Below are positions 48,691-57,088 of a stretch of DNA of 64,000 nt, piece by piece. Both the position numbers and the translations under genes were made by a program. Position 1 is the first letter of the stretch. Each line of letters begins with the position of its first letter. Source of the stretch: Sva-07 sp963747375 (GTDB taxonomy: Bacteria > Actinomycetota > Acidimicrobiia > Acidimicrobiales > Ilumatobacteraceae). A model generated the notes under the pieces. The model saw only the letters and a program-made list of their open reading frames with translations, had not been told where the DNA came from and made no database searches. The stretch is taken from positions 1 to 64,000 of the forward strand of contig CAVVFL010000014.1 in NCBI GenBank assembly GCA_963747375.1. The letters are read 5' to 3'.

Positions 48691-49740
48691 TCATGGCCGG
48701 ACCTCGATGCCGTCGGCCCGGGCACCCTCGAGCAACGCTGCTTCCAGGAGCTCGCCGAACACGGTCCGCACGTCGAGGACGTCTGCGGTCCGTGCGTGCC
48801 CGGACGACCGGTTCGCGCCATGGCGCGGAGCGCCGAGGTCGTGCGTCGACTCGACCACCCGATCAGGCGCTGTCGTCCTCGAATCGACGCTGCGGTCGCG
48901 CGGTTCGGTTGCCGCGTGGGTCTCATCCCACCAGCGGGCCAGCCCGGCCAGACGCCGGGGCGGCGCCGCGTCCGAGCGTGTGACGGCGTCTGGGCGGCTC
49001 GATGGCGTCCGAACCCCACCCTGCTCCGCGACCGTCGGGACGTACGGATCGGCGACGGCACCCGGTGGAGGGGCGGTCGCCCGTGCGCGGCTCGCGGTCA
49101 CCCGGCCCGGATCGAGGCTGTCGTGACTCGGCCGGCGCATCAACCGTGCGACGGCCGCTTCCAGGTCGTTCCGAGCCGTCGGCAGCGGGGTCCGAACGGG
49201 CGTCACCCCACCAGTTCGGGCCGCACGAACCGCCCACGGGACGGCAGGTCTCGCGGATGCAACCGTGACGCCTACGGTGGCGAGCGACGTCGGGCTCCGC
49301 TCCCCCACATCGGACTGAGCGCCGGATGCACCGACACGACCTCGGTCGATCGTCCTCGCCGGTCGCCACCCGCCGGACGGGATCGTCGACGGCCGGGGGC
49401 GTACTGGTGCATCGGCACGAGTCGACGACCGATCGACACTGTCGAACATCGGCGTCGGGCCGTCGATCCGGCCACCACCGATCGACCGGCCGGGTTCGCC
49501 CACCGCAGCGTGCGTTCGGGGGGTCGGCGATGCTGCGACCGCGCCCTCGATCGACCCCAGCGCGGCGTCGAAGGCATCCGCGGCCATCCGCCACGCGCCG
49601 ACGGCGAATCGGTCGACCGGATTCGCACCGAGCAACCACAACCGCGCCGGGGCCGCGTCGACCTCCGTCGGGTGCCGCCGCACGACCGCGCGCGCTCGAC
49701 GCAAGGCCGTCGCCCCACGCAGACCGCCGAATGCCGTCAC
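48691..49740 (-). CDS. Unrecognised 349-residue protein between chaperone-like and hub genes
   Basis: GTG 49740 overlaps the upstream stop (GTGA). The N-terminal about 65 residues are helical (TALRRARAVVRRHPTEVDAA, VGAWRMAADAFDAALGSIEG). The middle about 230 residues are Arg/Pro/Ser/Thr-rich and look disordered. The C-terminus (DVRTVFGELLEAALLEGARA) is a helix. In contractile tails this slot holds the tape measure and a LysM or circularisation protein, none of which is recognisable here. It may be a degenerate short tape measure or an inner-tube protein. Confidence 0.65.
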   Translation of the reverse strand: MTAFGGLRGATALRRARAVVRRHPTEVDAAPARLWLLGANPVDRFAVGAWRMAADAFDAALGSIEGAVAASPTPRTHAAVGEPGRSIGGGRIDGPTPMFDSVDRSSTRADAPVRPRPSTIPSGGWRPARTIDRGRVGASGAQSDVGERSPTSLATVGVTVASARPAVPWAVRAARTGGVTPVRTPLPTARNDLEAAVARLMRRPSHDSLDPGRVTASRARATAPPPGAVADPYVPTVAEQGGVRTPSSRPDAVTRSDAAPPRRLAGLARWWDETHAATEPRDRSVDSRTTAPDRVVESTHDLGAPRHGANRSSGHARTADVLDVRTVFGELLEAALLEGARADGIEVRP

Positions 49741-50222
49741 GGCAGTGGCACCGCCTGGGCATCGGTGACGCCGGCCATCTCGAGGTACACGAGTACCTGT
49801 CCGACCGTCAGCGCGGCGCATTCGTCCGGCGTCCACCCGAACCGGCGGGCGAGTTCGAAACATGCCCGCGCCATGGGGGCACGAACGGCCTGCTCCATCT
49901 CGTCGCTGCTCATCGTCAGCCCGCTGATGCGGTTCACCTCACCGAGGAGGTGCTCGATCAATCCACAATGCATGTGGTTCACCTGATCGACGGTCAGCGC
50001 CGGCGCGACCATCGCCTGCTGGACCATCAGCACCGTGGCGAGCGCCTCGTCGTCGCGGGCGGCCTTCTGGATTCGCTGAACGTCTGCGAGCACCAGGGGC
50101 CGAAGCGTGACGACCCCGTGCTCGACGCCGCCACCGCCGGGCATCAGCACGTCCGCGGGAACGTCGGTCGTGTAGGTCTCACGTCCCCCGAGCAGCAGTT
50201 CGTCAACCGTCAGGGTGGTCAT
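49737..50222 (-). CDS. Tail-assembly chaperone-like protein
   Basis: 161 residues, helical, directly after the tube gene (ATGA overlap at 50219-50222). The segments VTLRPLVLADVQRIQKAARD, DQVNHMHCGLIEHLLGEVNR and ELARRFGWTPDECAALTVGQ resemble tail-assembly chaperones (gpE/gpG-type) by helix pattern and place. Family assignment comes mainly from context. Confidence 0.65.
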   Translation of the reverse strand: MTTLTVDELLLGGRETYTTDVPADVLMPGGGGVEHGVVTLRPLVLADVQRIQKAARDDEALATVLMVQQAMVAPALTVDQVNHMHCGLIEHLLGEVNRISGLTMSSDEMEQAVRAPMARACFELARRFGWTPDECAALTVGQVLVYLEMAGVTDAQAVPLP

Positions 50223-50725
50223 GCCGAGGCGGCATCCTCGGTGCTCACCCACAACGCCTTGAACGTGACCGACTCCATGACGAAGTCGTCCTCCGGCATC
50301 GTGAACGACCAGCCATCGAGCTTGACGCCGTGCACCGTCACCGTCGAGGAGTTGCCCGGATGGGCCGCGTTCTCCATCAACAGGCTCAGATTGAACGTCG
50401 GGCTGATGAAGGCACCGGCCGGGCGACTTCCACCTGCACCCGCGTCGCCCAACATGAGTTGGAGCAACGCGCCGTTGATGTGGGCTCTCCCGATCGTGCC
50501 GTGGACGTTCGTGTTGCCCTCACGGAGTTCGGTCGCGTAGCGCTGCCCCATCTCGTGGAACGGGCGCATGTCGGACACGACGTCGATCGTGACCCCGGTG
50601 GCGCGACCGATCGGCGTGAGCCCATAGGTGTCGTTCACCGCTTTCGCCGCGTCGCCGGCGACGCCGGTCTCGACCGCGACGGTGATCGCTCCGTCCAGTC
50701 CGGTGAAGACGTGTGTGTTTGGCAT
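50219..50725 (-). CDS. Tail tube protein
   Basis: 168 residues. Beta-rich with one helix: TGLDGAITVAVETGVAGDAA, IGRATGVTIDVVSDMRPFHE, YATELREGNTNVHGTIGRAH and the C-terminal DDFVMESVTFKALWVS strand. Size, position after the sheath (13 nt) and fold pattern suit the inner tube hexamer of contractile particles (XkdM/Mu M-like more than Afp1-like). A GAGAGGAC site precedes ATG 50725. Confidence 0.8.
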   Translation of the reverse strand: MPNTHVFTGLDGAITVAVETGVAGDAAKAVNDTYGLTPIGRATGVTIDVVSDMRPFHEMGQRYATELREGNTNVHGTIGRAHINGALLQLMLGDAGAGGSRPAGAFISPTFNLSLLMENAAHPGNSSTVTVHGVKLDGWSFTMPEDDFVMESVTFKALWVSTEDAASA

Positions 50726-50738
50726 GGCGAGGGTCCTC

Positions 50739-52148
50739 TCACTCCAGGTTCATGGTGACGCGGATGAAATCGATCGAGAAGGTCGGCCGCAGCGTCATGT
50801 TGACGACGGCGACGCCGGCGATCTCCTGCGCGCGCGAGGCCGAGACGGTCAGCTCGTAGCTCACCAGCATCTCGTCGAGCACCATCTGCGACAAGAAGCC
50901 GTCGAGCGTCGCCTTGAGGGCGGCTCGGACGCGGCCGTTGTTCAGCTTGCCGATGTAAGGGTTCGACCCGAGACGAACGCCGGCCTTTGCGTAGTCGACG
51001 ATGCGACGCACGCTGATCTGCTTGAACGCTCCTGCGTCGGTGGTGATGCCACGGACGATCTGGTGGCCGAATCGGCGACGGATGGCCAGCACGTTGTTGA
51101 GAACGAGGTTCTTGTGGACCGGCGTCGTGTAGCTGACGTCGAGTTCGGCGATCGGCAGGACCTGGTTCGTCAGGCTGATGTGCGGCGCGATCGAGCCGAG
51201 GCGACCGGCGATGAGGCCAGCGGTGTAGGCAGGCGGGAGGCTGACGAGGTTGGTCACCCCGGGTTCGCTCACCTTGATCCCCGGGGCGACCAGGATGACA
51301 CGGTCGTCACCCAGACCCGCAGCGTCTGCCAGCACCGTTGCGGGATCGCTTCCCGATGCACCGATGACGGCGATTCGTTCCCGACCGTCGTTCTCGGTGC
51401 GGTCGACGTGGGCCGACAGCGGTGCGCCGACGACCGACGCCCCGAGGCCGGCGACCATCACGATGTTCACCGGCTGGTCCTCGAGCATCGCCAGACCGGC
51501 GATGACATGGGACGCGTTGACGAGCGGAACCGACAGGCCGCCGGTGAGCGAGTACGAGTCGGCCACGAGATTGGCCGTACCGCCCGCAGCGGTGCCCGGC
51601 GGATCGGACACGACCACCAACCGAGCGGTCGCCAGCGCGGCGCGGAGTTGCCCCACGTTGTCGCCCTCGAACACCTCCCGCTGGTTCAGGTAGCTGACGG
51701 ACAGCCGGAACCTCGGCGCCACCCCCGAGCCGCTGTCTGTGACAGCCACCGAGATGTCGTTGCCCCACGACCCGGGCTCGGCGGCCGTGAGCTCGAACGC
51801 CTCGTTCGTCGACGCCCGCACGACCACGTCGGCAGCGACCGGTGTGCCGCCGGCGATGCGCTTGGCGTAGACGGTGCTGCCCCCACCGGCGAACACCTGG
51901 TTCAGCGCTCGCACGAGCGACAGCGGCGTGGCCGATTCGGCCGGCGTCACGAAGGAGTCGGGAGGTCCGAACACGTCGGCGGCCTCGGAGGCGCTCCCCA
52001 AGGGCACGACACGATCGAGCGGACCCTTCGCGGCGGTACCGATGATCCCGATGTTGCCGGTGGCGATGCTGCCGACCGAGATGAGACCTTCGGATCTGAC
52101 CTCGATGTAGGTGCCCGGCAACACCATCTCTGCAATGGACTCACTCAT
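50739..52148 (-). CDS. Contractile tail sheath protein
   Basis: 469 residues. The N-terminus MVLPGTYIEVRSEGLISVGS and IGIIGTAAKGPLDRVVPLGS are the sheath signature; the C-terminal domain has RRIVDYAKAGVRLGSNPYIG and SQMVLDEMLVSYELTVSASR, the handshake region joining neighbouring subunits. Only one sheath gene is present, unlike the three of Afp/PVC. ATG 52148 overlaps the upstream stop and has GGAGG upstream. Contraction of this sheath drives the tube. Confidence 0.95.
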   Translation of the reverse strand: MSESIAEMVLPGTYIEVRSEGLISVGSIATGNIGIIGTAAKGPLDRVVPLGSASEAADVFGPPDSFVTPAESATPLSLVRALNQVFAGGGSTVYAKRIAGGTPVAADVVVRASTNEAFELTAAEPGSWGNDISVAVTDSGSGVAPRFRLSVSYLNQREVFEGDNVGQLRAALATARLVVVSDPPGTAAGGTANLVADSYSLTGGLSVPLVNASHVIAGLAMLEDQPVNIVMVAGLGASVVGAPLSAHVDRTENDGRERIAVIGASGSDPATVLADAAGLGDDRVILVAPGIKVSEPGVTNLVSLPPAYTAGLIAGRLGSIAPHISLTNQVLPIAELDVSYTTPVHKNLVLNNVLAIRRRFGHQIVRGITTDAGAFKQISVRRIVDYAKAGVRLGSNPYIGKLNNGRVRAALKATLDGFLSQMVLDEMLVSYELTVSASRAQEIAGVAVVNMTLRPTFSIDFIRVTMNLE

Positions 52149-52996
52149 GGCTGACTTGCCTCCGTGATCGTGAACTTCTCCCCGGGTTGGGGCGGCTGAA
52201 TGGTGACGTCGATGTGCCGGATCGGCCCACCGCTGGTTGGGACGATCGGCTCCACGCGTTCGAAGTCGACCTGGTAGCTGAGCCGTTGGCGGCGGGAGGC
52301 AGGGGGCAGACCGCTGATCGAGGTGGCGCTCGACAGGGCGACCGGCTCGATGCGTCGGATGCCGATGGCCGGGTCGATCCGCGGGACCGTGAGCGCCTGT
52401 TCGACGTTGGTCACGAGCTGCACGAGTGTCGCCTGCGACGCCGCCGCGATGTCCAGGTGCGTGGTTGCGGCGAACCGCTCGACATGCACCTCCCACGTGC
52501 CGACGAAGTACCCGAGTTCGATGGTTCCCGTCGGCGGCAGCGGATTGCGGAACGTGAGCGCTCCGGACGCGATGTCGAGTGACGCTTGCGACGCCGTCGG
52601 GGTGCCGTGAACAGGAGTGAACGTCGTCGCTCCCACACGGACGAGGAGGTCAGATGCGGCGAATGGCGCCGTGTCGTCCCCCGACGCCCTCACCACGGAG
52701 CCGTGAGGGAGTTGGAACGTGCGCCGATCCGGGGAGATCAACGCCACGTCCTCGCCGGGGAGGTGGAGGGTGGCATCGGCGAGATCGACCGTGACCGCGA
52801 TACGCAGCGCGCCGGTTTCGACGGGGCCGGGAACCTGACCGACGCTGCGCATCGCCGGCGTGGCCGCATCCACCGACACGACGATCCGGGGCAGATCACC
52901 GACTCCCAGCACGGGGGCGGTACCGACCGCCGGTGGATTCTCGACCGCAGTGGTGATCTGTGCGGCGATCGCTTCGACCAGGTTCGACAGAGGCAT
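52145..52996 (-). CDS. Unrecognised injection-system protein upstream of sheath
   Basis: 283 residues. The N-terminus PLSNLVEAIAAQITTAVENP resembles the start of tail-terminator or Afp16/DUF4255-type proteins, and the body is beta-rich (IELGYFVGTWEVHVERF, LSYQVDFERVEPIVPTSGG). The place before the sheath gene agrees with a cap/terminator role. The ATG at 52996 overlaps the upstream stop by one base (TGATG). Function is inferred from place only. Confidence 0.65.
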   Translation of the reverse strand: MPLSNLVEAIAAQITTAVENPPAVGTAPVLGVGDLPRIVVSVDAATPAMRSVGQVPGPVETGALRIAVTVDLADATLHLPGEDVALISPDRRTFQLPHGSVVRASGDDTAPFAASDLLVRVGATTFTPVHGTPTASQASLDIASGALTFRNPLPPTGTIELGYFVGTWEVHVERFAATTHLDIAAASQATLVQLVTNVEQALTVPRIDPAIGIRRIEPVALSSATSISGLPPASRRQRLSYQVDFERVEPIVPTSGGPIRHIDVTIQPPQPGEKFTITEASQP

Positions 52997-53598
52997 CAGG
53001 CGAAGACTCCCCCGAGTTCGGTGAGCAGATCGCTCAACGGCGCGACGGCGGCCTCGACCGCGGTCAACGCTTCACGCAACGGCGGGGTCGGGTCGCCGAT
53101 GGACGGGATGTCGCCGAGCAGGTTCGGAAGCTCCAGTCCCAGGTCGCCGAGGGCCGCCAGCGCATCCAGCTCGGCGCCGAGCTCGGCACCGAGGTCGTCG
53201 ATCGGCGACGGAGGTGCCGGTGGATCGACGTACTGACGGAGCCGGATCGTGTATCGGAACGAGTCTGCGTGATCATTCCCCTCGGCCACGTCGATGTGCT
53301 CGATCAACACCTGCTCGAGCTCGGTCGCCGACGTGATGTCGGCGACGAACGCGACCGGGTCGCCGGCCTTGAACGGCTCGCGAACGCGGTCGAGGAAGTC
53401 GTCACGTTCGGCGTCGCCGTGCAGCGATCCGCTGATCTCGACGACGAGGCTGTGGTTGCCGAGGTCCTGGTGGAGATCACCCTGCAGTCCAGGCACCGAC
53501 AGGCGCGCCAGCCGCCTCGCCTCGAGCGTCTGGATACGCTCGATCCGCGGGATTTCCCACTCACCAATCATCGGGCGGACGATCATTGGTCGCCACAT
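52996..53598 (-). CDS. First gene of injection-system operon; tail/hub-like protein
   Basis: 200 residues. EIPRIERIQTLEARRLARLS, LGNHSLVVEISGSLHGDAER, RVREPFKAGDPVAFVADITS and VLIEHIDVAEGN follow the pattern of phage tail proteins related to the Mu N/circularisation N-terminal domain. The C-terminus is acidic and leucine-rich (IDDLGAELGAELDALAALGD). ATG 53598 has only a weak ribosome site; ATG 53586 and 53571 are alternatives. It leads the operon, divergent from a membrane protein gene. Confidence 0.7.
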   Translation of the reverse strand: MWRPMIVRPMIGEWEIPRIERIQTLEARRLARLSVPGLQGDLHQDLGNHSLVVEISGSLHGDAERDDFLDRVREPFKAGDPVAFVADITSATELEQVLIEHIDVAEGNDHADSFRYTIRLRQYVDPPAPPSPIDDLGAELGAELDALAALGDLGLELPNLLGDIPSIGDPTPPLREALTAVEAAVAPLSDLLTELGGVFA

Positions 53599-53723
53599 TG
53601 CGATCGGTCCCGTCAACGCGTCGTGACCCGATCGTCGCGGTCCCGTCACACCCGCGTTCCACCCTTGCGAGGTCGCAGGACTCGTGCATACCATCGCTTT
53701 GCTGCGGGCATCACGCAACCGAA
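53599..53723. promoter_or_regulatory. Divergent region driving the injection-system operon
   Basis: 125 bases between the first operon gene and the plus-strand membrane protein gene. No clear -35/-10 pair or operator palindrome was found by eye; the operon promoter must lie here or within the first codons. Confidence 0.4.
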
Positions 53724-53981
53724 ATGGGGACCACCTTGGACCGAACATTGCGTCGCCGTCTTCGAATCGAAGTCGCCCTGACAGCGATCGCCCTCGGGCT
53801 CTTCGCGTTGACACTGGTGAGCCCGTCGTGGATCGAGCAGCTCACAGGTGTCGAGCCCGACGCCGGCTCCGGCGAAGTCGAGTGGCTCATGGCGGTCGTC
53901 TTCCTGATCGTTGCGATCGGGTTCGCCTGGTCCGGTCGGCGCACGATGCGCCGCCGACACGACCTCGCCGAGGTCAGCTGA
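53724..53981 (+). CDS. Small two-helix membrane protein
   Basis: 85 residues. Two hydrophobic helices (IEVALTAIALGLFALTLVSP and EWLMAVVFLIVAIGFAW) are separated by an acidic loop, and the C-terminus is basic (SGRRTMRRRHD). ATG 53724 is followed by a basic N-terminus. Its stop overlaps the end of the convergent thiolase gene by 8 nt. Function unknown. Confidence 0.75.
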   Translation: MGTTLDRTLRRRLRIEVALTAIALGLFALTLVSPSWIEQLTGVEPDAGSGEVEWLMAVVFLIVAIGFAWSGRRTMRRRHDLAEVS

Positions 53982-55189
53982 GGCGTTCGATGATCATCGC
54001 CATGCCCTGGCCGCCACCGACGCACATCGTCTCGAGCCCGATGGTCTTGTCCTCCGCCTGGAGGCCGTTGATCAGCGTCGTCATGATGCGGGCGCCGGTC
54101 ATGCCGAACGGGTGGCCGAGCGCGATGGCGCCGCCGTTGACGTTGACGCTTGATCGAGGCTCGATGCCGAGGTGCTTGGCCGACGGGATCACCTGGGCGG
54201 CGAAGGCCTCGTTGATCTCGACGAGGTCGATGTCGTCGATGCGTCATGCCGGCGCGGGCCAGCGCCTGACGGCTGGCCTCGATCGGGCCGAGGCCCATGA
54301 TCTCGGGGTTGAGCCCGGACACGCCGGACGACACGATGCGGGCGAGCGGGGTGAGGCCGAGCTGCCTTGGCCTTGGTGTCGCTCATCACCATGCACGGCC
54401 GCGGCGCCGTCGTTGAGCGGGCAGGCGTTGCCGGCGGTGATCGTCGCCGTCGGGACGGAACACCGGCTTGAGCTGGGCGAGCTTCTCGGCGGTCGTGCCG
54501 GCGCGCGGGCCGTCGTCCTTCGACACGACGGTGCCGTCGGGCAGTGTGAGCGGGGTGATCTCGTCGCTCGAAGAAGCCCGTTGTCGATCGCGGCGAACGG
54601 CCCGCTGCTGGCTGCGCACGCCGAACTCGTCCATCTCCTCGCGGGTGACGCCCTCGATCTCGACCGACGTTCTCGGCGGTCTGGCCCATGGCGATGTAGA
54701 TGTCGGGCAGACCCTCGGGCGGGGTCCACGTCGCGCTGACCGCCCTGGCTGCGCGACGCCGTGCGCATGCCGGGGTCGGCGAAGATCGGGTTCGGAGCGG
54801 TGTCGCTGGCGCCGTGGCCGTAGCGGCTGACGGCTCTCGACACCGGCGGCGATGAAGCAGTCGCCCTCGCCGGCCTTGATCGCGTGGGCGGCCATGCGGA
54901 TCGTCTGCAGGCTCGACGAGCAGTAGCGGTTGACGGTCACGCCCGGCACGTCGTCGAGTCCGGCGAGTCCGGCGACCACGCGGCCGATGTTGAAGCCCGC
55001 CTCACCGGCCGGCTGGCCGCAGCCCATGATCAGATCCTCGATGTCGGCGGGCGACACCTGCGGCACCTTGGCCATCAGCGCCCGGACGATCTGTGCGGCC
55101 ATGTCGTCGGGCCGCAGGTCGACGAGCGATCCCTTGTTGGCCCGCCCGATCGGGCTGCGGGCGGTGGCAACGATCACTGCTTCGGTCAT
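53974..55189 (-). pseudogene. Acetyl-CoA acetyltransferase (thiolase) with ten +1 frameshifts
   Basis: With ten single extra bases removed the gene encodes 401 residues of a complete thiolase: active Cys90 in VTVNRYCSSSLQTIRMAAHA, AMGQTAENV, GNACPLNDGAA, LGLTPLARIV, NVNGGAIALGHPFGMTGAR (His) and ETMCVGGGQGMAM (Cys). Thiolases cleave 3-ketoacyl-CoA or condense acetyl-CoA. The extra bases are near 54832, 54718, 54665, 54598, 54576, 54566, 54445, 54393, 54362 and 54241; all are G or C and all shift the frame the same way. The 1216-nt span minus ten is divisible by three. Outside 54241-54832 the frame is intact. As written the gene is not translatable. Confidence 0.85.
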
Positions 55190-55211
55190 GCGTCCGAGCG
55201 TACCGACGCAA

Positions 55212-55253
55212 GCGATGAGCGAAAAGCCGGCATTCGGGCGCTTCGCTCATCGC
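55212..55253. repeat. Palindromic repeat copy 1
   Basis: GCGATGAGCGAA (55212-55223) and its exact complement TTCGCTCATCGC (55242-55253) enclose an 18-nt variable loop. It sits just upstream of the thiolase start. Confidence 0.85.
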
Positions 55254-55272
55254 CGGCCACGGACAGCATCTG

Positions 55273-55314
55273 GCGATGAGCGAACGGACCGGATGCCGGC
55301 CCTTCGCTCATCGC
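55273..55314. repeat. Palindromic repeat copy 2
   Basis: The same arms GCGATGAGCGAA (55273-55284) and TTCGCTCATCGC (55303-55314) enclose another 18-nt loop. It lies 29 nt before the ROK gene start, separated from copy 1 by 19 nt. Confidence 0.85.
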
Positions 55315-55342
55315 TTGGTGGTGGCGGTAGGTTCGAGCGGCG

Positions 55343-56194
55343 ATGGAGCATGTGGTGGCAGCGCTCGATGTGGGCGGGACGTCGATCAAGTCGGGTGTGG
55401 TGCGGGGTGACACCCGAGCCGAGCCGGTCGTCGAACTCGGTCCGGCACTCCCGACGCTCGCACAATCCGAGGCGGAGACCATCCTGGCCCGTCTTGCCGA
55501 GATGGCCGACCATGCCCTCGCCCTGACCGACGATGCGTCCGGCCTGGCGATCGCCATCTGCGGTCCGTTCGATCTCGAGGCAGGCGAATCACGCATGCGC
55601 GGCGTCGCCAAGTTCGAGGACATCTACGGCATCGACCTGCGAGCGATGCTGCGTGACCGCACCGCGATCGGTGACCGACCGATCAGGTTCACGCGCGACG
55701 CCGAGTCCGCCGGAACCGGCGAGGCGCTGGCGGGCGCCGGCGCCGGCGTCGATCGGGTTCTGACGATCACGCTCGGCACCGGCTTGGGGACCTGTGTGAC
55801 CGACCATGCATGGCCTGTCGAGTTCATCGACGGCTTCGGCGTCGAGCATCTCGGGATGCGCGCCACCCCATGGGACGGCCGGTCGGACGATGTGTTGTCG
55901 GCACGAGGCCTCGCCGATCGACTCGGCATCGCCATGCCCGAGCTCCAGGCAGCCGTGGACGATCCGATCAACACCGAGGTCGTGTTCGACCACGGTCACC
56001 GGATCGGTGAGTTCCTCGCGCCGGTGGTCACCGAGTTCGACGTCCAGCTCGTCGTCATCGGCGGCGGGCTGTCAGCGGCGTTCGATCGCTTCGGCCCGGC
56101 GATCCATTCTCACCTCGACGTTCCGGTGCGCCCGATCACGCTGGGCGCCGCCGGCCCGCTCCTCGGCGCCGTCCACCTCGCCTTCAGCTCCTGA
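55343..56194 (+). CDS. ROK-family sugar kinase-like protein
   Basis: 283 residues. The phosphate-1 motif is LDVGGTSIKSG (residues 8-18), the connecting motif ITLGTGLGTCV (about 141-151), and a conserved adenosine motif LVVIGGGLSAAFDRFGPAI lies near the end. ROK proteins phosphorylate glucose or other hexoses, with ATP or polyphosphate. The zinc-binding CxCGxxGC motif of repressor-type ROK proteins is absent, and no helix-turn-helix precedes the domain, so it is a kinase type. Palindromic repeats flank the gene on both sides. Confidence 0.88.
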   Translation: MEHVVAALDVGGTSIKSGVVRGDTRAEPVVELGPALPTLAQSEAETILARLAEMADHALALTDDASGLAIAICGPFDLEAGESRMRGVAKFEDIYGIDLRAMLRDRTAIGDRPIRFTRDAESAGTGEALAGAGAGVDRVLTITLGTGLGTCVTDHAWPVEFIDGFGVEHLGMRATPWDGRSDDVLSARGLADRLGIAMPELQAAVDDPINTEVVFDHGHRIGEFLAPVVTEFDVQLVVIGGGLSAAFDRFGPAIHSHLDVPVRPITLGAAGPLLGAVHLAFSS

Positions 56195-56203
56195 CACCGC
56201 CGA

Positions 56204-56245
56204 GCGATGAGCAACGGGCCGGGATCCGGGCCGCCCGCTCATCGC
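56204..56245. repeat. Palindromic repeat copy 3
   Basis: Arms GCGATGAGC (56204-56212) and GCTCATCGC (56237-56245) with a G+C-rich loop; the same family as copies 1 and 2, with shortened arms. It lies between the convergent ROK and PIG-L genes, where a bidirectional terminator would fit. Confidence 0.75.
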
Positions 56246-56264
56246 TTGGGTGATGGGTGAAGGT

Positions 56265-57005
56265 TCAGCGGGTGTCGAGGACGCGGAAGAGCTCGACGCT
56301 GCGACCCTGGGGAAGGCCGCGATCGGCGGCGATCTGCTGGAAACGCTCGCGGATGCGCTGCTCCATGCCGTCGGGGTCGGTGAGCTGACTCACATGGCAC
56401 CGCAGGGCACTCATCTTGCGGTCCATCTGATCGGTGACGTCGACGTGTTCGAGCCCCTCGGCCCCACCCATCGGACCGGCCTGCACCCAGACCTCCTGCA
56501 CCTTCCAGTCATCGAGGTCCGCACACGGCGTGCCGGGGAACGCAAACGGATTGCGGGCATCGGGATACACCGCACACATCGTCGCCTCGCCAGTTGCCGT
56601 GTGATCGGGGTGCGAGCCGTACGTAGAGGCGAGGTTGCGGATCGGCGACTGGGCGATCACCACCTGCGGGCGCACCTGGCGGATCACGAGGCTGATGTCG
56701 TGGCGCAACTCCATCGTCACCTCGACCGTGCCGTCCATGAACCCGAGGAAACGCAGATCGGTCACCCCGACCTCGGCAGCTGCCTTGGTCTGCTCCTCGC
56801 GACGGATCGATGCCATCTCGCTGCGTGGGATCGAGTGATCGAACCCGCCCGCCTGGCCGTCGGTGACCAGGCAGTACACGACCTCGACGCCCGCATCGGT
56901 CAGCGCGGCGACGGTGCCGGCCGAACCGAAGTCGACGTCGTCCGGGTGGGCGGTGACGACGAGGACACGTTCGATCTCCGAGAACTCCAGCATCCGACCA
57001 GTCAA
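56265..57005 (-). CDS. PIG-L/LmbE family N-acetylglucosaminyl deacetylase
   Basis: 246 residues. The zinc motif AHPDDVDFGSAGT starts at residue 19; the second metal and base motif is SHPDHTATGEAT. Actinobacterial members deacetylate GlcNAc-inositol (mycothiol pathway MshB) or mycothiol conjugates (Mca); which of these applies is not clear. The C-terminus (RERFQQIAADRGLPQGRSVE) fits the LmbE fold. ATG 57005 is preceded by a short divergent region shared with the P450 gene. Confidence 0.9.
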   Translation of the reverse strand: MTGRMLEFSEIERVLVVTAHPDDVDFGSAGTVAALTDAGVEVVYCLVTDGQAGGFDHSIPRSEMASIRREEQTKAAAEVGVTDLRFLGFMDGTVEVTMELRHDISLVIRQVRPQVVIAQSPIRNLASTYGSHPDHTATGEATMCAVYPDARNPFAFPGTPCADLDDWKVQEVWVQAGPMGGAEGLEHVDVTDQMDRKMSALRCHVSQLTDPDGMEQRIRERFQQIAADRGLPQGRSVELFRVLDTR

Positions 57006-57088
57006 CGCCAGATCGTCGGCGTTCTCAACTCCGACAACACGATCCGTCGACTGCGACGCCTCGACGGTGGTCCCGTACAGTCACGCCC

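Noticed and set aside
27102..53598. Prophage
   Set aside because: No capsid, portal, terminase, integrase, attachment repeats or lysis genes are seen, and base composition matches the neighbours.
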